A DNA stretch of 64,000 nt from Clostridium sp. Marseille-P299 (GCF_900078195.1 NZ_FJVE01000007.1:1488001-1552000), one strand, 5' to 3'. Shown: positions 33,539 through 42,836, numbered from the stretch's first letter. Notes: generated from the sequence alone by a model not told the origin. Program-made: numbers and translations.

Positions 33539-34603
33539 ATGGAAAAAAAAGATATTAAGTCATTTACATTAGAAGAATTAAAAGAGGAATTAAAGTCTTT
33601 TGGTGAAAAACCATTTCGAGCTACTCAAATATATGAATGGTTACATGTGAAACTTGCACAAAGCTTTGATGAAATGACAAATCTATCAAAAGATCTTAGA
33701 GAAAAATTAAAAGATCAATATACCTTAGTGACATTAAAAGAAGTACAATGTTTAGAATCTGCAATTGATGGTACATGCAAGTTTTTATTTGAACTTCCAG
33801 ATGGAAATATTATCGAAAGTGTATTGATGAAATATCATCACGGGAATTCTGTTTGTATTTCCTCACAAGTAGGGTGTCGAATGGGTTGTAAGTTCTGTGC
33901 ATCCACAATTGGAGGGTTAGAGAGAAATCTTATGCCTTCAGAGATGCTTGATGAAATTTATCAGATTCAAAGAATTTCTGGTGAGAGAGTTTCTAATGTA
34001 GTAGTAATGGGAACTGGCGAGCCAATGGATAATTATGATAATTTAGTTAAATTTATACGTATGTTGACAGATGAATCTGGATTAAATATAAGTCAACGAA
34101 ATATTACAGTATCCACCTGTGGAATTGTTGAAAAGATTAAACAGCTTGCAGAAGAAGATTTATCAATTACACTTGCATTATCACTTCATGCACCGAATAA
34201 TGAGGATCGTAAAAAGATTATGCCAATTGCGAACCGTTATGAATTACATACGGTATTAGAAGCATGTGACTATTACTATGAAAAAACAGGTCGACGAGTA
34301 AGTTTTGAGTATAGTTTAGTGGAGGGTGTGAACGATACACCAGAGCAAGCAAGAGAACTTTCAAGGCTCTTAAAGGCAAAAAATTGCCATATAAATCTTA
34401 TTCCAGTTAACCCAATAAAAGAGCGAGATTTTAAACGTTCAACGAGTAAAAATATACAAAATTTCAAAAATATACTTGAAAAAAACAGAATTAATGTTAC
34501 TATAAGAAGAGAAATGGGCGCTGATATAAATGCCGCCTGTGGGCAATTGCGAAAGAGCTATACAGAATGCTGTAAAGTGCAGGGGGTGGAGAATCAATCG
34601 TGA
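33539..34603 (+). CDS. rlmN: 23S rRNA A2503 / tRNA A37 C2-methyltransferase RlmN
   Basis: This 354-residue radical-SAM methyltransferase carries the CX3CX2C cluster motif in GCRMGCKFCAS. VVMGTGEPMDNYDNLVK and LSLHAPNNEDRKKIMP form the core, and a C-terminal Cys in MGADINAACGQLR matches the mechanistic Cys in RlmN. ATG 33539 has GGAG about seven nt upstream. Its TGA overlaps the GTG start of the phosphatase gene (GTGA), indicating translational coupling. Confidence 0.97.
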   Translation: MEKKDIKSFTLEELKEELKSFGEKPFRATQIYEWLHVKLAQSFDEMTNLSKDLREKLKDQYTLVTLKEVQCLESAIDGTCKFLFELPDGNIIESVLMKYHHGNSVCISSQVGCRMGCKFCASTIGGLERNLMPSEMLDEIYQIQRISGERVSNVVVMGTGEPMDNYDNLVKFIRMLTDESGLNISQRNITVSTCGIVEKIKQLAEEDLSITLALSLHAPNNEDRKKIMPIANRYELHTVLEACDYYYEKTGRRVSFEYSLVEGVNDTPEQARELSRLLKAKNCHINLIPVNPIKERDFKRSTSKNIQNFKNILEKNRINVTIRREMGADINAACGQLRKSYTECCKVQGVENQS

Positions 34604-35322
34604 ATACTTTTTCTATTACAGATATTGGACAAAAACGTGTTGTAAATCAGGACTTTGTATACTGTAATGAAAACCCTGTTGGTTCATTTCCAAATCTATT
34701 TATCGTTGCGGATGGTATGGGTGGACACAAGGCGGGAGACTTTGCTTCGAAATTTTGTGTGGAGAATTTTGTTCATTTCATTGAGACAAAATCTGCGAAG
34801 ACAGTCATAGGAAATATTGAAGATGCAGTTCGTGAAACAAATGAATTACTGATTGAAAAAGCAAAAGAACAAAGCGAACTTGAAGGTATGGGAACGACAT
34901 TTGTTATGGCCTCTATATTTGAGGACACTGCATATGTAGCGAACATTGGAGATAGTCGTCTTTATGTTATTGATGATAAGATAAGACAGGTTACAGAAGA
35001 CCATTCTTTGGTTGAAGAGATGGTAAAAAACGGTGAAATCAAACGAGAAGAAGCAAGATTTCATCCGAATAAAAACATTATAACTAGAGCATTAGGTGCA
35101 AGTAGTACAGTTGTAGCTGATTATTTTGAAATTAATATTAATGCAGGAGACATTATTCTTTTGTGTTCTGATGGATTATCCAATATGTTAGGTGATTCAG
35201 AGATATATGATATTGTAAATACTTATAGAGATGATATTGAAACTGCCTCTAGGACATTGGTAGATAAAGCCAATCAAAATGGTGGAAAAGATAATATAGC
35301 AATTGTCATGATTCGAATTTAG
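34600..35322 (+). CDS. prpC: PP2C-type Ser/Thr phosphatase (Stp/PrpC)
   Basis: This 240-residue PPM phosphatase contains the metal-binding motifs QDFVY near the start and ADGMGGHKAGDFAS. GMGTTFVMA, ANIGDSRLYV, TEDHSLVEEMV and LLCSDGLSNML follow, then the last metal Asp in GGKDNIAIVMI. It dephosphorylates targets of the PASTA kinase encoded 65 nt downstream. The GTG start overlaps the rlmN stop codon by 4 nt. The phosphatase-kinase pair next to rsgA is conserved across Firmicutes. Confidence 0.96.
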   Translation: MNTFSITDIGQKRVVNQDFVYCNENPVGSFPNLFIVADGMGGHKAGDFASKFCVENFVHFIETKSAKTVIGNIEDAVRETNELLIEKAKEQSELEGMGTTFVMASIFEDTAYVANIGDSRLYVIDDKIRQVTEDHSLVEEMVKNGEIKREEARFHPNKNIITRALGASSTVVADYFEININAGDIILLCSDGLSNMLGDSEIYDIVNTYRDDIETASRTLVDKANQNGGKDNIAIVMIRI

Positions 35323-35386
35323 GTATTTATAATAGTATGAGAAAAGAGGCGTTAATATATAGGCCGGAAAGGTATAAGGTAGTAGA

Positions 35387-37570
35387 ATGATTAAACCGGG
35401 AATGTTTATTAGTGACAGGTATGAGATAATAGATAAGGTTGGATCTGGTGGCATGGCTGATGTATACAAAGCAAAGTGTCATAGATTAAATCGCTATGTT
35501 GCTATCAAAATTTTAAAACCGGAATACTCAAATGATAAAAATTTTGTCACTAAATTTCGTGGAGAAGCACAATCTGCAGCTGGGTTATCTCATCCTAACA
35601 TTGTTAATGTATATGATGTAGGTGATGATGACGGACTATATTATATAGTTATGGAGCTAGTAGAGGGTATTACTCTTAAGAAATTTATTGAGCGTAAAGG
35701 TAAACTTGAAATTAAAGAAGCTGTTGGTATCGCAATTCAGATTGCACAAGGTATGGAAGCAGCTCATGATAATCACATAATTCACAGGGATATTAAACCT
35801 CAAAACATAATTATTTCTAGAGATGGAAAAGTAAAGGTTACTGACTTTGGAATTGCAAAAGCTGCAACTTCAAATACGGTAACTCAGAATGCAATTGGTT
35901 CTGTACATTATTTATCACCAGAACAGGCAAGAGGAGGATATAGTGATGAAAAAAGTGATATCTATTCTCTTGGTGTAACTTTATATGAAATGCTTACTGG
36001 AAAAGTTCCATTCGCAGGCGATAATACAGTTTCTGTTGCACTCCTTCATATTCAAGGAGAGGCAGTTCCAGTAAGAGAACTTAATCCAGAAGTCCCTATT
36101 AGTTTGAATAAAATTGTACAAAAATGTATGCAGAAAAAACCAGAACGCAGATATTTAACTGCTTCTGATTTAATCAAAGACTTAAAGAGATCTTTAGTAA
36201 ATCCAGATGGAGATTTTGTTGTCTTAGCAACAAGTACGATTACAGACTCTCCAACAATAAATTTAACAGATGATGAGATGAATCACATTAAGAGTGCTGC
36301 AAAAACACCAGTTACGCTATATGATGCATCTGTTAAAGAACAAGCGTCAAGTAAAGTCCAAAAAGAAGAAGAGGAAGAGCTTGATAGCGTAGATTCTAGA
36401 GTAGAAAAAGTTTTAGTCGTAGGAACTGTAGTGACTGCGGTTGCTCTAGGTTTAGTAGTATTGTATTTTGTTTTTAAATTCTTTGGTTTATTTGATATTT
36501 TTGGTAAGAAGCCAGATGATGTTACACCTGCACCAGAAGTTACAATTACAGCTTCACCATCACCAACACCAGAAATCTCTGGTAGTGACGTTACAGATTT
36601 AGTAACTGTTCCAAGAGTAGTAGGATTAACTACTGAGGATGCATATAAAGCGTTAAAAGAGAGATCTGAGAATTTCCAAATTCGATATGCTGAAGAAGCT
36701 GAGTATTCAGATGAATATGATAAAGATCTTGTTATGAAACAATATCCACCTGAAAATACTGAAGTTGCTCCAAATAGTGAGATTATTTTAACTCTTAGTG
36801 CTGGCACAGAGATGGTTAAGTTACCAAATGTATATAATCTATCACAAGAATTAGCTACGAAAACATTAAAAGATTTAGGTCTTGAAGTTGAAGTAAAAGA
36901 AGAAGCAAATAATGATTTGAGTGTTGGTATGGTTATTCGTACAAACCCTGCAAGAAGTGATTCTGATGATAATCCAGTTATGGTTAAAAAAGGATCTACA
37001 GTTATTCTTTATGTTAGCAGTGGACCAGATCAATCAAGCATGGTAGCTGTACCAGATATACTTGGTATGTCAGAAAAAGATGCAAGAAAAGAATTAGAAC
37101 GTTATGGTTTAATTCTTGGCAATGTAACTCCAGAGGCAAGTAATAAGTACGCGGAAGGTTTAGTTTCTTATCAATCAACAACACCTGGATTAAAGGTAGC
37201 AATTGGTTCAACTATTGATGTTACAATTAGTACAGGTCCAGATGTAACACCTACACCAACTGCAACTCCTACGCCTGAACCAACGATAGAACCAACAAGT
37301 GCTCCAGAACAATATCGTTACACTGGAAGAGTTAAGATAAATGAAAACCCATTTACAGAAGGTGATTCTGGTCAAGTATATTTTGAACTTGAGCAAGATG
37401 GCGAAGCAACAGAAGTAGCGACTCTTACATTAGGTTATGATGACTTTGTAAATGGATATCCTTTAAATATTGAAGGTACAAAAGAAGGCGTCGGAATTCT
37501 TCGAATGTATGTTGATAATACACTATATAATAGTTGGTCAGTTGAATTAGTACGGGAGTTAGTACAATAA
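35387..37570 (+). CDS. prkC: PASTA-domain eukaryotic-type Ser/Thr protein kinase (PrkC/StkP)
   Basis: This 727-residue transmembrane kinase has an N-terminal kinase domain (about 10-275) with glycine loop VGSGGMADVYKA, Lys in VAIKIL, HRDIKPQNI, DFGIAKA and SPEQARGG. A single membrane helix lies at about 341-365. Three extracellular PASTA domains (about 406-470, 472-545 and 548-618) sense muropeptides or lipid II. A Thr/Pro linker (about 618-640) then leads to a C-terminal module of about 85 residues that I do not recognise and that looks Ig-like. It controls cell-wall, dormancy and growth signalling with the adjacent phosphatase. The gene overlaps rsgA by one base. Confidence 0.96.
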   Translation: MIKPGMFISDRYEIIDKVGSGGMADVYKAKCHRLNRYVAIKILKPEYSNDKNFVTKFRGEAQSAAGLSHPNIVNVYDVGDDDGLYYIVMELVEGITLKKFIERKGKLEIKEAVGIAIQIAQGMEAAHDNHIIHRDIKPQNIIISRDGKVKVTDFGIAKAATSNTVTQNAIGSVHYLSPEQARGGYSDEKSDIYSLGVTLYEMLTGKVPFAGDNTVSVALLHIQGEAVPVRELNPEVPISLNKIVQKCMQKKPERRYLTASDLIKDLKRSLVNPDGDFVVLATSTITDSPTINLTDDEMNHIKSAAKTPVTLYDASVKEQASSKVQKEEEEELDSVDSRVEKVLVVGTVVTAVALGLVVLYFVFKFFGLFDIFGKKPDDVTPAPEVTITASPSPTPEISGSDVTDLVTVPRVVGLTTEDAYKALKERSENFQIRYAEEAEYSDEYDKDLVMKQYPPENTEVAPNSEIILTLSAGTEMVKLPNVYNLSQELATKTLKDLGLEVEVKEEANNDLSVGMVIRTNPARSDSDDNPVMVKKGSTVILYVSSGPDQSSMVAVPDILGMSEKDARKELERYGLILGNVTPEASNKYAEGLVSYQSTTPGLKVAIGSTIDVTISTGPDVTPTPTATPTPEPTIEPTSAPEQYRYTGRVKINENPFTEGDSGQVYFELEQDGEATEVATLTLGYDDFVNGYPLNIEGTKEGVGILRMYVDNTLYNSWSVELVRELVQ

Positions 37571-38448
37571 TGCATGGAAAGATAATGAAGGGTATTGCGG
37601 GGTTTTATTATGTTAATTTAGAATCTTTAGGCTTATATGAATGTAAGGCAAAAGGAGTTTTTCGTAACAAAAAAATAAAGCCCCTAGTTGGAGATAATGT
37701 TGAGATTGATATTATCGATGAAGACAAAAAAGTAGGAAATATAACAGATGTAATAGAGCGGAAAAGTGAGTTAATTCGTCCGGCGGTTGCCAATGTAGAT
37801 CAAGCAATTGTGATCTTTGCGGCAGCCGACCCGGCTCCGAATTTAAATTTGCTAGACCGTTTTTTAGTCATGATGCAAAATCAGAATATAGAAACAATTA
37901 TCTGTTTCAACAAGATAGATAAAATTTCTGAAGAAGAGAAAGATGCTATAGAGGCGATTTATAAGGATTCTGGTTCTAAAGTTAAATTTATTAGTGTTAG
38001 ATTTGATAAAGGTTTAGAAGAAGTAAAAGAACTTTTAAAAAATAAAACTACTGTACTTGCAGGACCTTCTGGGGTTGGCAAGTCTTCCTTTGTTAATAAG
38101 ATAAATCCAGAGGCAGAAATGGAAACTGGAGCTATTAGTGAAAAGATTAAACGAGGGAAGCATACTACAAGACATTCTGAATTAATCTACTTGGGTGAAG
38201 AAACTTATATTATGGATACACCAGGATTTAGTTCCCTCGCTCTTTTTGATATGGAAAAAGAAGATTTAAAAGAATGTTATCCTGAATTTTATATGTTTGA
38301 TGAACCATGTAGATTTCTTGGCTGTGTGCATATTAATGAGCCAAATTGCGTAATTAAAGAAAATGTACAAAATGGTAAAATAAGCGAAACACGCTATTTA
38401 AATTACAAATTATTATATGAAGAATTAAAAAACCAAAAGAGATATTAG
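37570..38448 (+). CDS. rsgA: Ribosome small-subunit GTPase RsgA
   Basis: This 292-residue circularly permuted GTPase assists late 30S maturation. An N-terminal OB fold is followed by motifs in the permuted order: G4 CFNKIDK, G1 AGPSGVGKSSFVN, then G3 MDTPGFSS. A C-terminal zinc site is formed by CRFLGCVHINEPNC. The ATG shares its A with the TAA of prkC, so translation is probably coupled. The neighbours rpe and thiN follow in the usual order. Confidence 0.97.
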   Translation: MHGKIMKGIAGFYYVNLESLGLYECKAKGVFRNKKIKPLVGDNVEIDIIDEDKKVGNITDVIERKSELIRPAVANVDQAIVIFAAADPAPNLNLLDRFLVMMQNQNIETIICFNKIDKISEEEKDAIEAIYKDSGSKVKFISVRFDKGLEEVKELLKNKTTVLAGPSGVGKSSFVNKINPEAEMETGAISEKIKRGKHTTRHSELIYLGEETYIMDTPGFSSLALFDMEKEDLKECYPEFYMFDEPCRFLGCVHINEPNCVIKENVQNGKISETRYLNYKLLYEELKNQKRY

Positions 38449-38474
38449 ACGTTAAAGAAAGGTAAGAAACAAAG

Positions 38475-39128
38475 ATGTACAAACTTTCCCCATCAATTTT
38501 AGCTTCAGATTTTAGCAAATTAGGCGAATGCATCCATAAAGTAGAAACGGCAGGAGCAGACTATCTACACATTGATGTTATGGATGGTAGCTTTGTTCCA
38601 AGTATATCATTTGGAATGCCAGTAATACAGTCTATTAGAAAAAATACGAAAATGATATTTGATGTTCATTTAATGATAGATGAACCAATAAGATACATTG
38701 ATGATTTTGTATCAGCTGGTGCAGATATTATTACAATTCATGCAGAAGCATGTAAACATCTTCATCGAACAGTAATGGCAGTAAAAGAAAAAGGAATTAA
38801 AGTTGGAGTTTCATTAAATCCTGCAACACCGGTTTCTGTTTTAAAACATGTGATAAGCGAACTTGATATGGTACTTATCATGTCAGTAAATCCAGGGTTT
38901 GGTGGTCAAAAATTCTTACCATTTACACTAGATAAAATAAAAGAATTAAAAGAATTAATGAATGAAGTAGGTAGCGTTGCTGAGATTGAAGTGGATGGTG
39001 GTATTACCTTAAGTAATGTAGAAGAGGTAATGGAAGCAGGAGCGAATGTCTTTGTTGCAGGTACTTCTGTATTTAAAGGTGATATAGAAGAAAACGTGAA
39101 AGCCTTCAAAGAAATTTTTAATAAATAA
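38475..39128 (+). CDS. rpe: Ribulose-phosphate 3-epimerase
   Basis: This 217-residue TIM-barrel enzyme interconverts ribulose-5-phosphate and xylulose-5-phosphate. Family blocks are LSPSILASDFSKLG, LHIDVMDGSFVPSISFG, the metal-binding DVHLMI, MSVNPGFGGQKFL and VDGGI with the phosphate-binding end AGTSVFKG. AAAGG precedes ATG 38475. It is cytosolic and part of the pentose phosphate pathway, relevant to arabinose catabolism. Confidence 0.97.
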   Translation: MYKLSPSILASDFSKLGECIHKVETAGADYLHIDVMDGSFVPSISFGMPVIQSIRKNTKMIFDVHLMIDEPIRYIDDFVSAGADIITIHAEACKHLHRTVMAVKEKGIKVGVSLNPATPVSVLKHVISELDMVLIMSVNPGFGGQKFLPFTLDKIKELKELMNEVGSVAEIEVDGGITLSNVEEVMEAGANVFVAGTSVFKGDIEENVKAFKEIFNK

Positions 39129-39185
39129 TTAAAAATTTTAGTTGCAAAATTCATTGAAAAGTCGTATCTTAGGAAGGTGTTCAAT

Positions 39186-39839
39186 TTGTCAAAGAAAACC
39201 TTAATTATAACTGGTGGACATATAGACTTCACATTTGCTAAGCAATTTATAAATGATTATAAATTTGATTATATCATATGTGCGGACCATGGATTAGTAG
39301 CTGCTAATAGTCTTTTAATAACACCAAATGCAATCGTGGGCGATTTTGATTCAGCGGATGCGAGTATATTAGAACAGTATAAAAACGATGATAATATCTA
39401 TATACGTTCTTTTAAACCAGAAAAAGATTATACAGATACTGAAATTGCAGTTGATTTAGCAATTGAAATTGGTAGTACAGAAGTTGTGATTTTAGGGGCA
39501 ACTGGTAGCCGTATTGACCACATGCTTGCCAATATAGGTCTTTTAATTAAGTTTTTACAAAAAGACATTGCAGCATATATCATTGATAAAAATAATAAAT
39601 TATATTTAATTAATAAAGAAACCGTTATAGAAAAAGAAAAACTATACGGTGAATATATATCACTTATTCCGATCACAGACATTGTAATGGGTGTTACACT
39701 TAAAGGATTTAAGTATCCTTTAAATAATCACAAATTAGTGAAAGAAGAAAGTCTTGGCATCAGCAATGAAATTATTGAGGATGTAGCAAGAATTTCTATG
39801 ACAAGTGGAACCATACTTGTTATAGAAGCACAGGATTAA
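39186..39839 (+). CDS. thiN: Thiamine pyrophosphokinase
   Basis: This protein of about 217 residues forms thiamine diphosphate from thiamine and ATP. It shows CADHGLVAANSL, VGDFDSADA, the acidic motif EKDYTDTEIAVDLAI and LGATGSRIDHMLANI, all typical of TPK. TTG 39186 with AGGAAGG eight nt upstream is favoured; GTG 39177 would overlap the site. It closes the conserved rsmB-to-thiN gene series. Confidence 0.95.
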   Translation: MSKKTLIITGGHIDFTFAKQFINDYKFDYIICADHGLVAANSLLITPNAIVGDFDSADASILEQYKNDDNIYIRSFKPEKDYTDTEIAVDLAIEIGSTEVVILGATGSRIDHMLANIGLLIKFLQKDIAAYIIDKNNKLYLINKETVIEKEKLYGEYISLIPITDIVMGVTLKGFKYPLNNHKLVKEESLGISNEIIEDVARISMTSGTILVIEAQD

Positions 39840-39894
39840 AACGAAAGAAAGGTAAGGCAGCTCGTTGTAATTACGATATGCCATGGGTATTTTA

Positions 39895-40992
39895 ATGAAA
39901 TTAGGTATCGTTGGATTGCCGAATGTCGGTAAAAGTACATTATTTAATTCACTAACAAAGGCAGGAGCAGAATCAGCAAATTATCCATTCTGTACAATTG
40001 ATCCAAATATCGGTATTGTTCCAGTTCCGGATGAAAGATTAAAGGTGCTTGGAGACTTATATAATACAGAAAAGATTATTCCAGCAGCAATTGAATTTGT
40101 AGATATTGCAGGTTTGGTTAAAGGAGCATCTAAGGGTGAAGGACTTGGTAATCAGTTCCTTTCTAATATTCGTGAAGTAGATGCAATCGTTCATGTAGTA
40201 CGTTGTTTTGAAGATTCCAATATTATTCACGTGGAAGGTTCCATTGATCCACTAAGAGATATTGAAACTATAAATTTAGAGTTAATCTTCTCTGATATTG
40301 AGATTATTGAAAGAAGATTATCAAAATCAATCAAAGGTTCTAAAAATGATAAATCTCTTGCAAAAGAAGTTGAGGTGCTTACAAAATTAAAAGCATTCCT
40401 TGAGGAAGGCAAATTAGCAAAAGGTTTTCCTACCGATGATGAAGAAGAAATTGAAATCATTGCAAGCTTAAATCTTCTTACTTATAAACCAGTAATCTAT
40501 GCTGCAAATGTAAATGATGATGAATTAGCAGACGATGCAATTAATAATCCACATGTAAATGCAGTAAGAGAATTTGCTAAACAAGAATCTAGTGAAGTAT
40601 TTGTTATCTGTGCTCAGATTGAGCAAGAAATTGCTGAATTAGATGATGAAGAGAAAAAGATGTTTTTAGAAGAATTAGGTCTAAAAGAATCTGGATTAGA
40701 AAAATTAATACGTGCTAGTTATTCTATTCTTGGTTTAATTAGTTATCTAACTGCTGGACCAAAAGAAACAAGAGCATGGACTATTACAAAAGGAACAAAG
40801 GCACCTGGTGCTGCTGGAAAAATCCATTCCGATTTCGAAAGAGGATTTATTCGTGCAGAAATCGTAAGCTATCAAAATCTCGTTGATTGTGGAAGTTTTA
40901 ATGCTGCAAAAGACAAAGGACTCGTTCGTTCTGAAGGAAAAGAGTATGTTGTACAAGATGGTGATGTTGTTTTATTTAGATTCAATGTATAA
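39895..40992 (+). CDS. ychF: Obg-family ATPase YchF
   Basis: This 365-residue P-loop protein hydrolyses ATP in preference to GTP. It starts MKLGIVGLPNVGKSTLFNSL, with G3 DIAGLVKGASKGEGLG. A coiled-coil insertion lies at about 130-200, NVND replaces the GTP-specific NKxD motif, and the C-terminal TGS domain contains TKGTKAPGAAGKIHSDFE. YchF binds ribosomes and is linked to stress responses. ATG 39895 fits the family start. ATG 39883 is an alternative; neither has a strong ribosome binding site. Confidence 0.96.
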   Translation: MKLGIVGLPNVGKSTLFNSLTKAGAESANYPFCTIDPNIGIVPVPDERLKVLGDLYNTEKIIPAAIEFVDIAGLVKGASKGEGLGNQFLSNIREVDAIVHVVRCFEDSNIIHVEGSIDPLRDIETINLELIFSDIEIIERRLSKSIKGSKNDKSLAKEVEVLTKLKAFLEEGKLAKGFPTDDEEEIEIIASLNLLTYKPVIYAANVNDDELADDAINNPHVNAVREFAKQESSEVFVICAQIEQEIAELDDEEKKMFLEELGLKESGLEKLIRASYSILGLISYLTAGPKETRAWTITKGTKAPGAAGKIHSDFERGFIRAEIVSYQNLVDCGSFNAAKDKGLVRSEGKEYVVQDGDVVLFRFNV

Positions 40993-41013
40993 AAGAAAAG
41001 TGGTGACGGATTA

Positions 41014-41946
41014 ATGTTTCTAGCAATGAGTTCTAATATAAACTTTCCAAACTTAGGCTTGGAATTAAATAATGTACCAAGCGGATTCACTGTATTTGGA
41101 TTCTATATTGCTTTTTACGGAGTAGTTATTGCAACTGGTATGATACTAGGCGTGCTAATGGCTCAATGGCAAGCAAAAAGAACAGGTCAAAATCCAGAAT
41201 TGTATCTTGACTTTGCTCTTTACGCAATTATACTTTCAGTAATTGGAGCAAGAATATATTATGTTGCGTTTGCTTGGGATGAATTTAAAGCTGACCCAAT
41301 TCAAATAATCAACCTTAGAACTGGCGGCCTAGCAATCTATGGTGGTGTGATTACGGCTGTGATTACAGGACTTGTTTACTGTAGAATAAAAAAGGTTTCC
41401 TTTGGTTTACTAGGGGATACTGGTATGCTTGGTATGCTAGTGGGACAAATTATTGGTCGATGGGGAAATTTCTTTAATAAAGAAGCGTTTGGAAAATATA
41501 CAGATGGATTATTTGCAATGCAACTTGATATTAATGCAGTAAGTAGCGATTATACTTGTTCTTTGGCAACACTTACAAATCGTTATGCGGATAGACCAGA
41601 TGCATTAGAACGCATTATTGAAATTAGAAATAATACAAAGCTAATTGACGGTATTACGTATATACAAGTACATCCTACTTTTTTATATGAATCTGTTTGG
41701 AATTTGATTTTACTAATATGTTTGATTTTTTATTCAAAACATAAGAAATTCAACGGTGAGATATTATTATTATATTTAGCTGGTTATGGACTAGGCAGAG
41801 TATGGATTGAAGGACTTAGAACGGATCAATTGTTCTTATGGAATTCACCAATTGCGGTATCACAGCTTTTATCTGCTTTATTAGTAATTGTATCGATTTT
41901 AATTATTGCAATAATAAGAATACGTTTAAAGAAAAAAACTGCGTAA
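41014..41946 (+). CDS. lgt: Prolipoprotein diacylglyceryl transferase
   Basis: This 310-residue multi-pass membrane enzyme transfers diacylglycerol from phosphatidylglycerol to the lipobox Cys of prolipoproteins. Signature blocks are IGARIYYVAF, the strongly conserved GGLAIYGGVITA and IGRWGNFFNKEAFG, and the C-terminal GRVWIEGLRTDQL. Its product would modify the ABC-importer lipoprotein encoded at 6907. The final codons and stop form part of an intrinsic terminator. Confidence 0.97.
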   Translation: MFLAMSSNINFPNLGLELNNVPSGFTVFGFYIAFYGVVIATGMILGVLMAQWQAKRTGQNPELYLDFALYAIILSVIGARIYYVAFAWDEFKADPIQIINLRTGGLAIYGGVITAVITGLVYCRIKKVSFGLLGDTGMLGMLVGQIIGRWGNFFNKEAFGKYTDGLFAMQLDINAVSSDYTCSLATLTNRYADRPDALERIIEIRNNTKLIDGITYIQVHPTFLYESVWNLILLICLIFYSKHKKFNGEILLLYLAGYGLGRVWIEGLRTDQLFLWNSPIAVSQLLSALLVIVSILIIAIIRIRLKKKTA

Positions 41947-41958
41947 GCAGTTTTTTTT
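41932..41958 (+). terminator. Terminator overlapping the lgt stop codon
   Basis: A-tract plus CTGC pairs with GCAG plus a T8 tract around a GTAA tetraloop. The TAA stop codon of lgt (41944-41946) is within that GNRA-type loop, and the last Lys-Thr-Ala codons build the 5' arm. Confidence 0.9.
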
Positions 41959-42092
41959 CTTTGTAGAAACAAATGATAGAGGTTGCTAGTAATTTATACC
42001 TATAATTTGTAAGTTGCAATGCAAAAAAAGTAAATATTTATAAATAATATGGTAAATATAGTATAGGAAATTATCCTTATACTATATGTAGT

Positions 42093-42140
42093 AAAGTGGT
42101 GAAAACACTTAATATTCAGTAGTTTTCATCACTTTTTTTT
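42093..42140 (+). terminator. Hairpin with U-tract upstream of the mraZ promoter
   Basis: AAAGTGGTGAAAAC (42093-42106) pairs with GTTTTCATCACTTT (42122-42135) with one G-U pair, followed by Ts to 42140. The 5' arm contains the same AAGTGGTGAA word as the MraZ boxes at 42191. Another AT hairpin, based on AGTATA...TATACT, lies just upstream at about 42059-42083. Confidence 0.75.
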
Positions 42141-42153
42141 ATTCTATTATTGC

Positions 42154-42182
42154 TTGATTTTTTATAAAAAGTAGAGTATTAT
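42154..42182 (+). promoter_or_regulatory. Sigma-A-type promoter of the mraZ/dcw operon
   Basis: TTGATT (42154-42159) and TATTAT (42177-42182) are 17 bp apart. The predicted start is near 42189, immediately before the MraZ box array. Confidence 0.65.
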
Positions 42183-42190
42183 AGAACTAT

Positions 42191-42240
42191 AAGTGGTGAA
42201 AAGTGGTGAAAAGTAGTTAGAAGTGGTTAAAAGTGGAGTA
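42191..42240 (+). promoter_or_regulatory. Five 10-bp direct repeats, predicted MraZ operator
   Basis: Five contiguous units in exact 10-bp register read AAGTGGTGAA, AAGTGGTGAA, AAGTAGTTAG, AAGTGGTTAA and AAGTGGAGTA. MraZ is known to bind short tandem GTGG-containing repeats in the promoter region of its own operon in E. coli and Mollicutes. Here the boxes lie between the predicted transcription start and the mraZ ATG, on one DNA face at helical pitch. Confidence 0.85.
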
Positions 42241-42260
42241 AAAAACGGTAGGTGAAGCTT

Positions 42261-42686
42261 ATGTTTATGGGGGAATACAATCATACGATTGATGCTAAAG
42301 GCAGAATAATAATACCATCTAAGTTTCGTGAAGCATTAGGCGAAAACTTTGTAGTTACATTAGGCCTTGATGGTTGTTTGTTTGTATATCCAAATGAAGA
42401 ATGGCTTACCTTCGTAAATCAACTTAAAAACCTTCCGGGAAATAAAGAAGCGAGACAGTTACAACGATATTTTATGGCTGGTGCTGCTGATTGCGAAGTG
42501 GACAAGCAGGGTAGAATATTAATACCAAGTAAATTAAGGGAACACGCTAGTCTTGATAAAGATGTTGTATTTGTAGGGGTTCTTAGCAAAATAGAAATAT
42601 GGAGCAAAGAACGTTGGGAAAACAACAGTTATGATAATATGGACGATATTGCAGATCATATGTCTGAATTTGGACTTAGCTTCTAG
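42261..42686 (+). CDS. mraZ: Transcriptional regulator MraZ
   Basis: This 141-residue protein consists of two AbrB-like SpoVT/MraZ repeats: MFMGEYNHTIDAKGRIIIPS near the start and CEVDKQGRILIPSKLREHA near residue 75. MraZ forms a ring oligomer that binds repeat arrays and controls the dcw operon. ATG 42261 gives the canonical MFMGEYNH start with AGGTGA upstream. Five predicted binding boxes lie 20-70 bp upstream, so autoregulation is expected. Confidence 0.97.
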   Translation: MFMGEYNHTIDAKGRIIIPSKFREALGENFVVTLGLDGCLFVYPNEEWLTFVNQLKNLPGNKEARQLQRYFMAGAADCEVDKQGRILIPSKLREHASLDKDVVFVGVLSKIEIWSKERWENNSYDNMDDIADHMSEFGLSF

Positions 42687-42836
42687 AATCACTTTCCATA
42701 TAATTTCGAATACTAATGTTGGTATTATATTTTAAAAGTGGAAGAAAATAATATTAGAAAGGCCTGCCATAACAGTTTAACTTGTGTTAACTAATGATTC
42801 TTTCAAATTTTAAAGTGGCATGAAATAGGTATAACA

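Noticed and set aside
42191..42240. Random microsatellite or CRISPR-like repeat
   Set aside because: The register, GTGG core and position before mraZ fit an MraZ operator much better.
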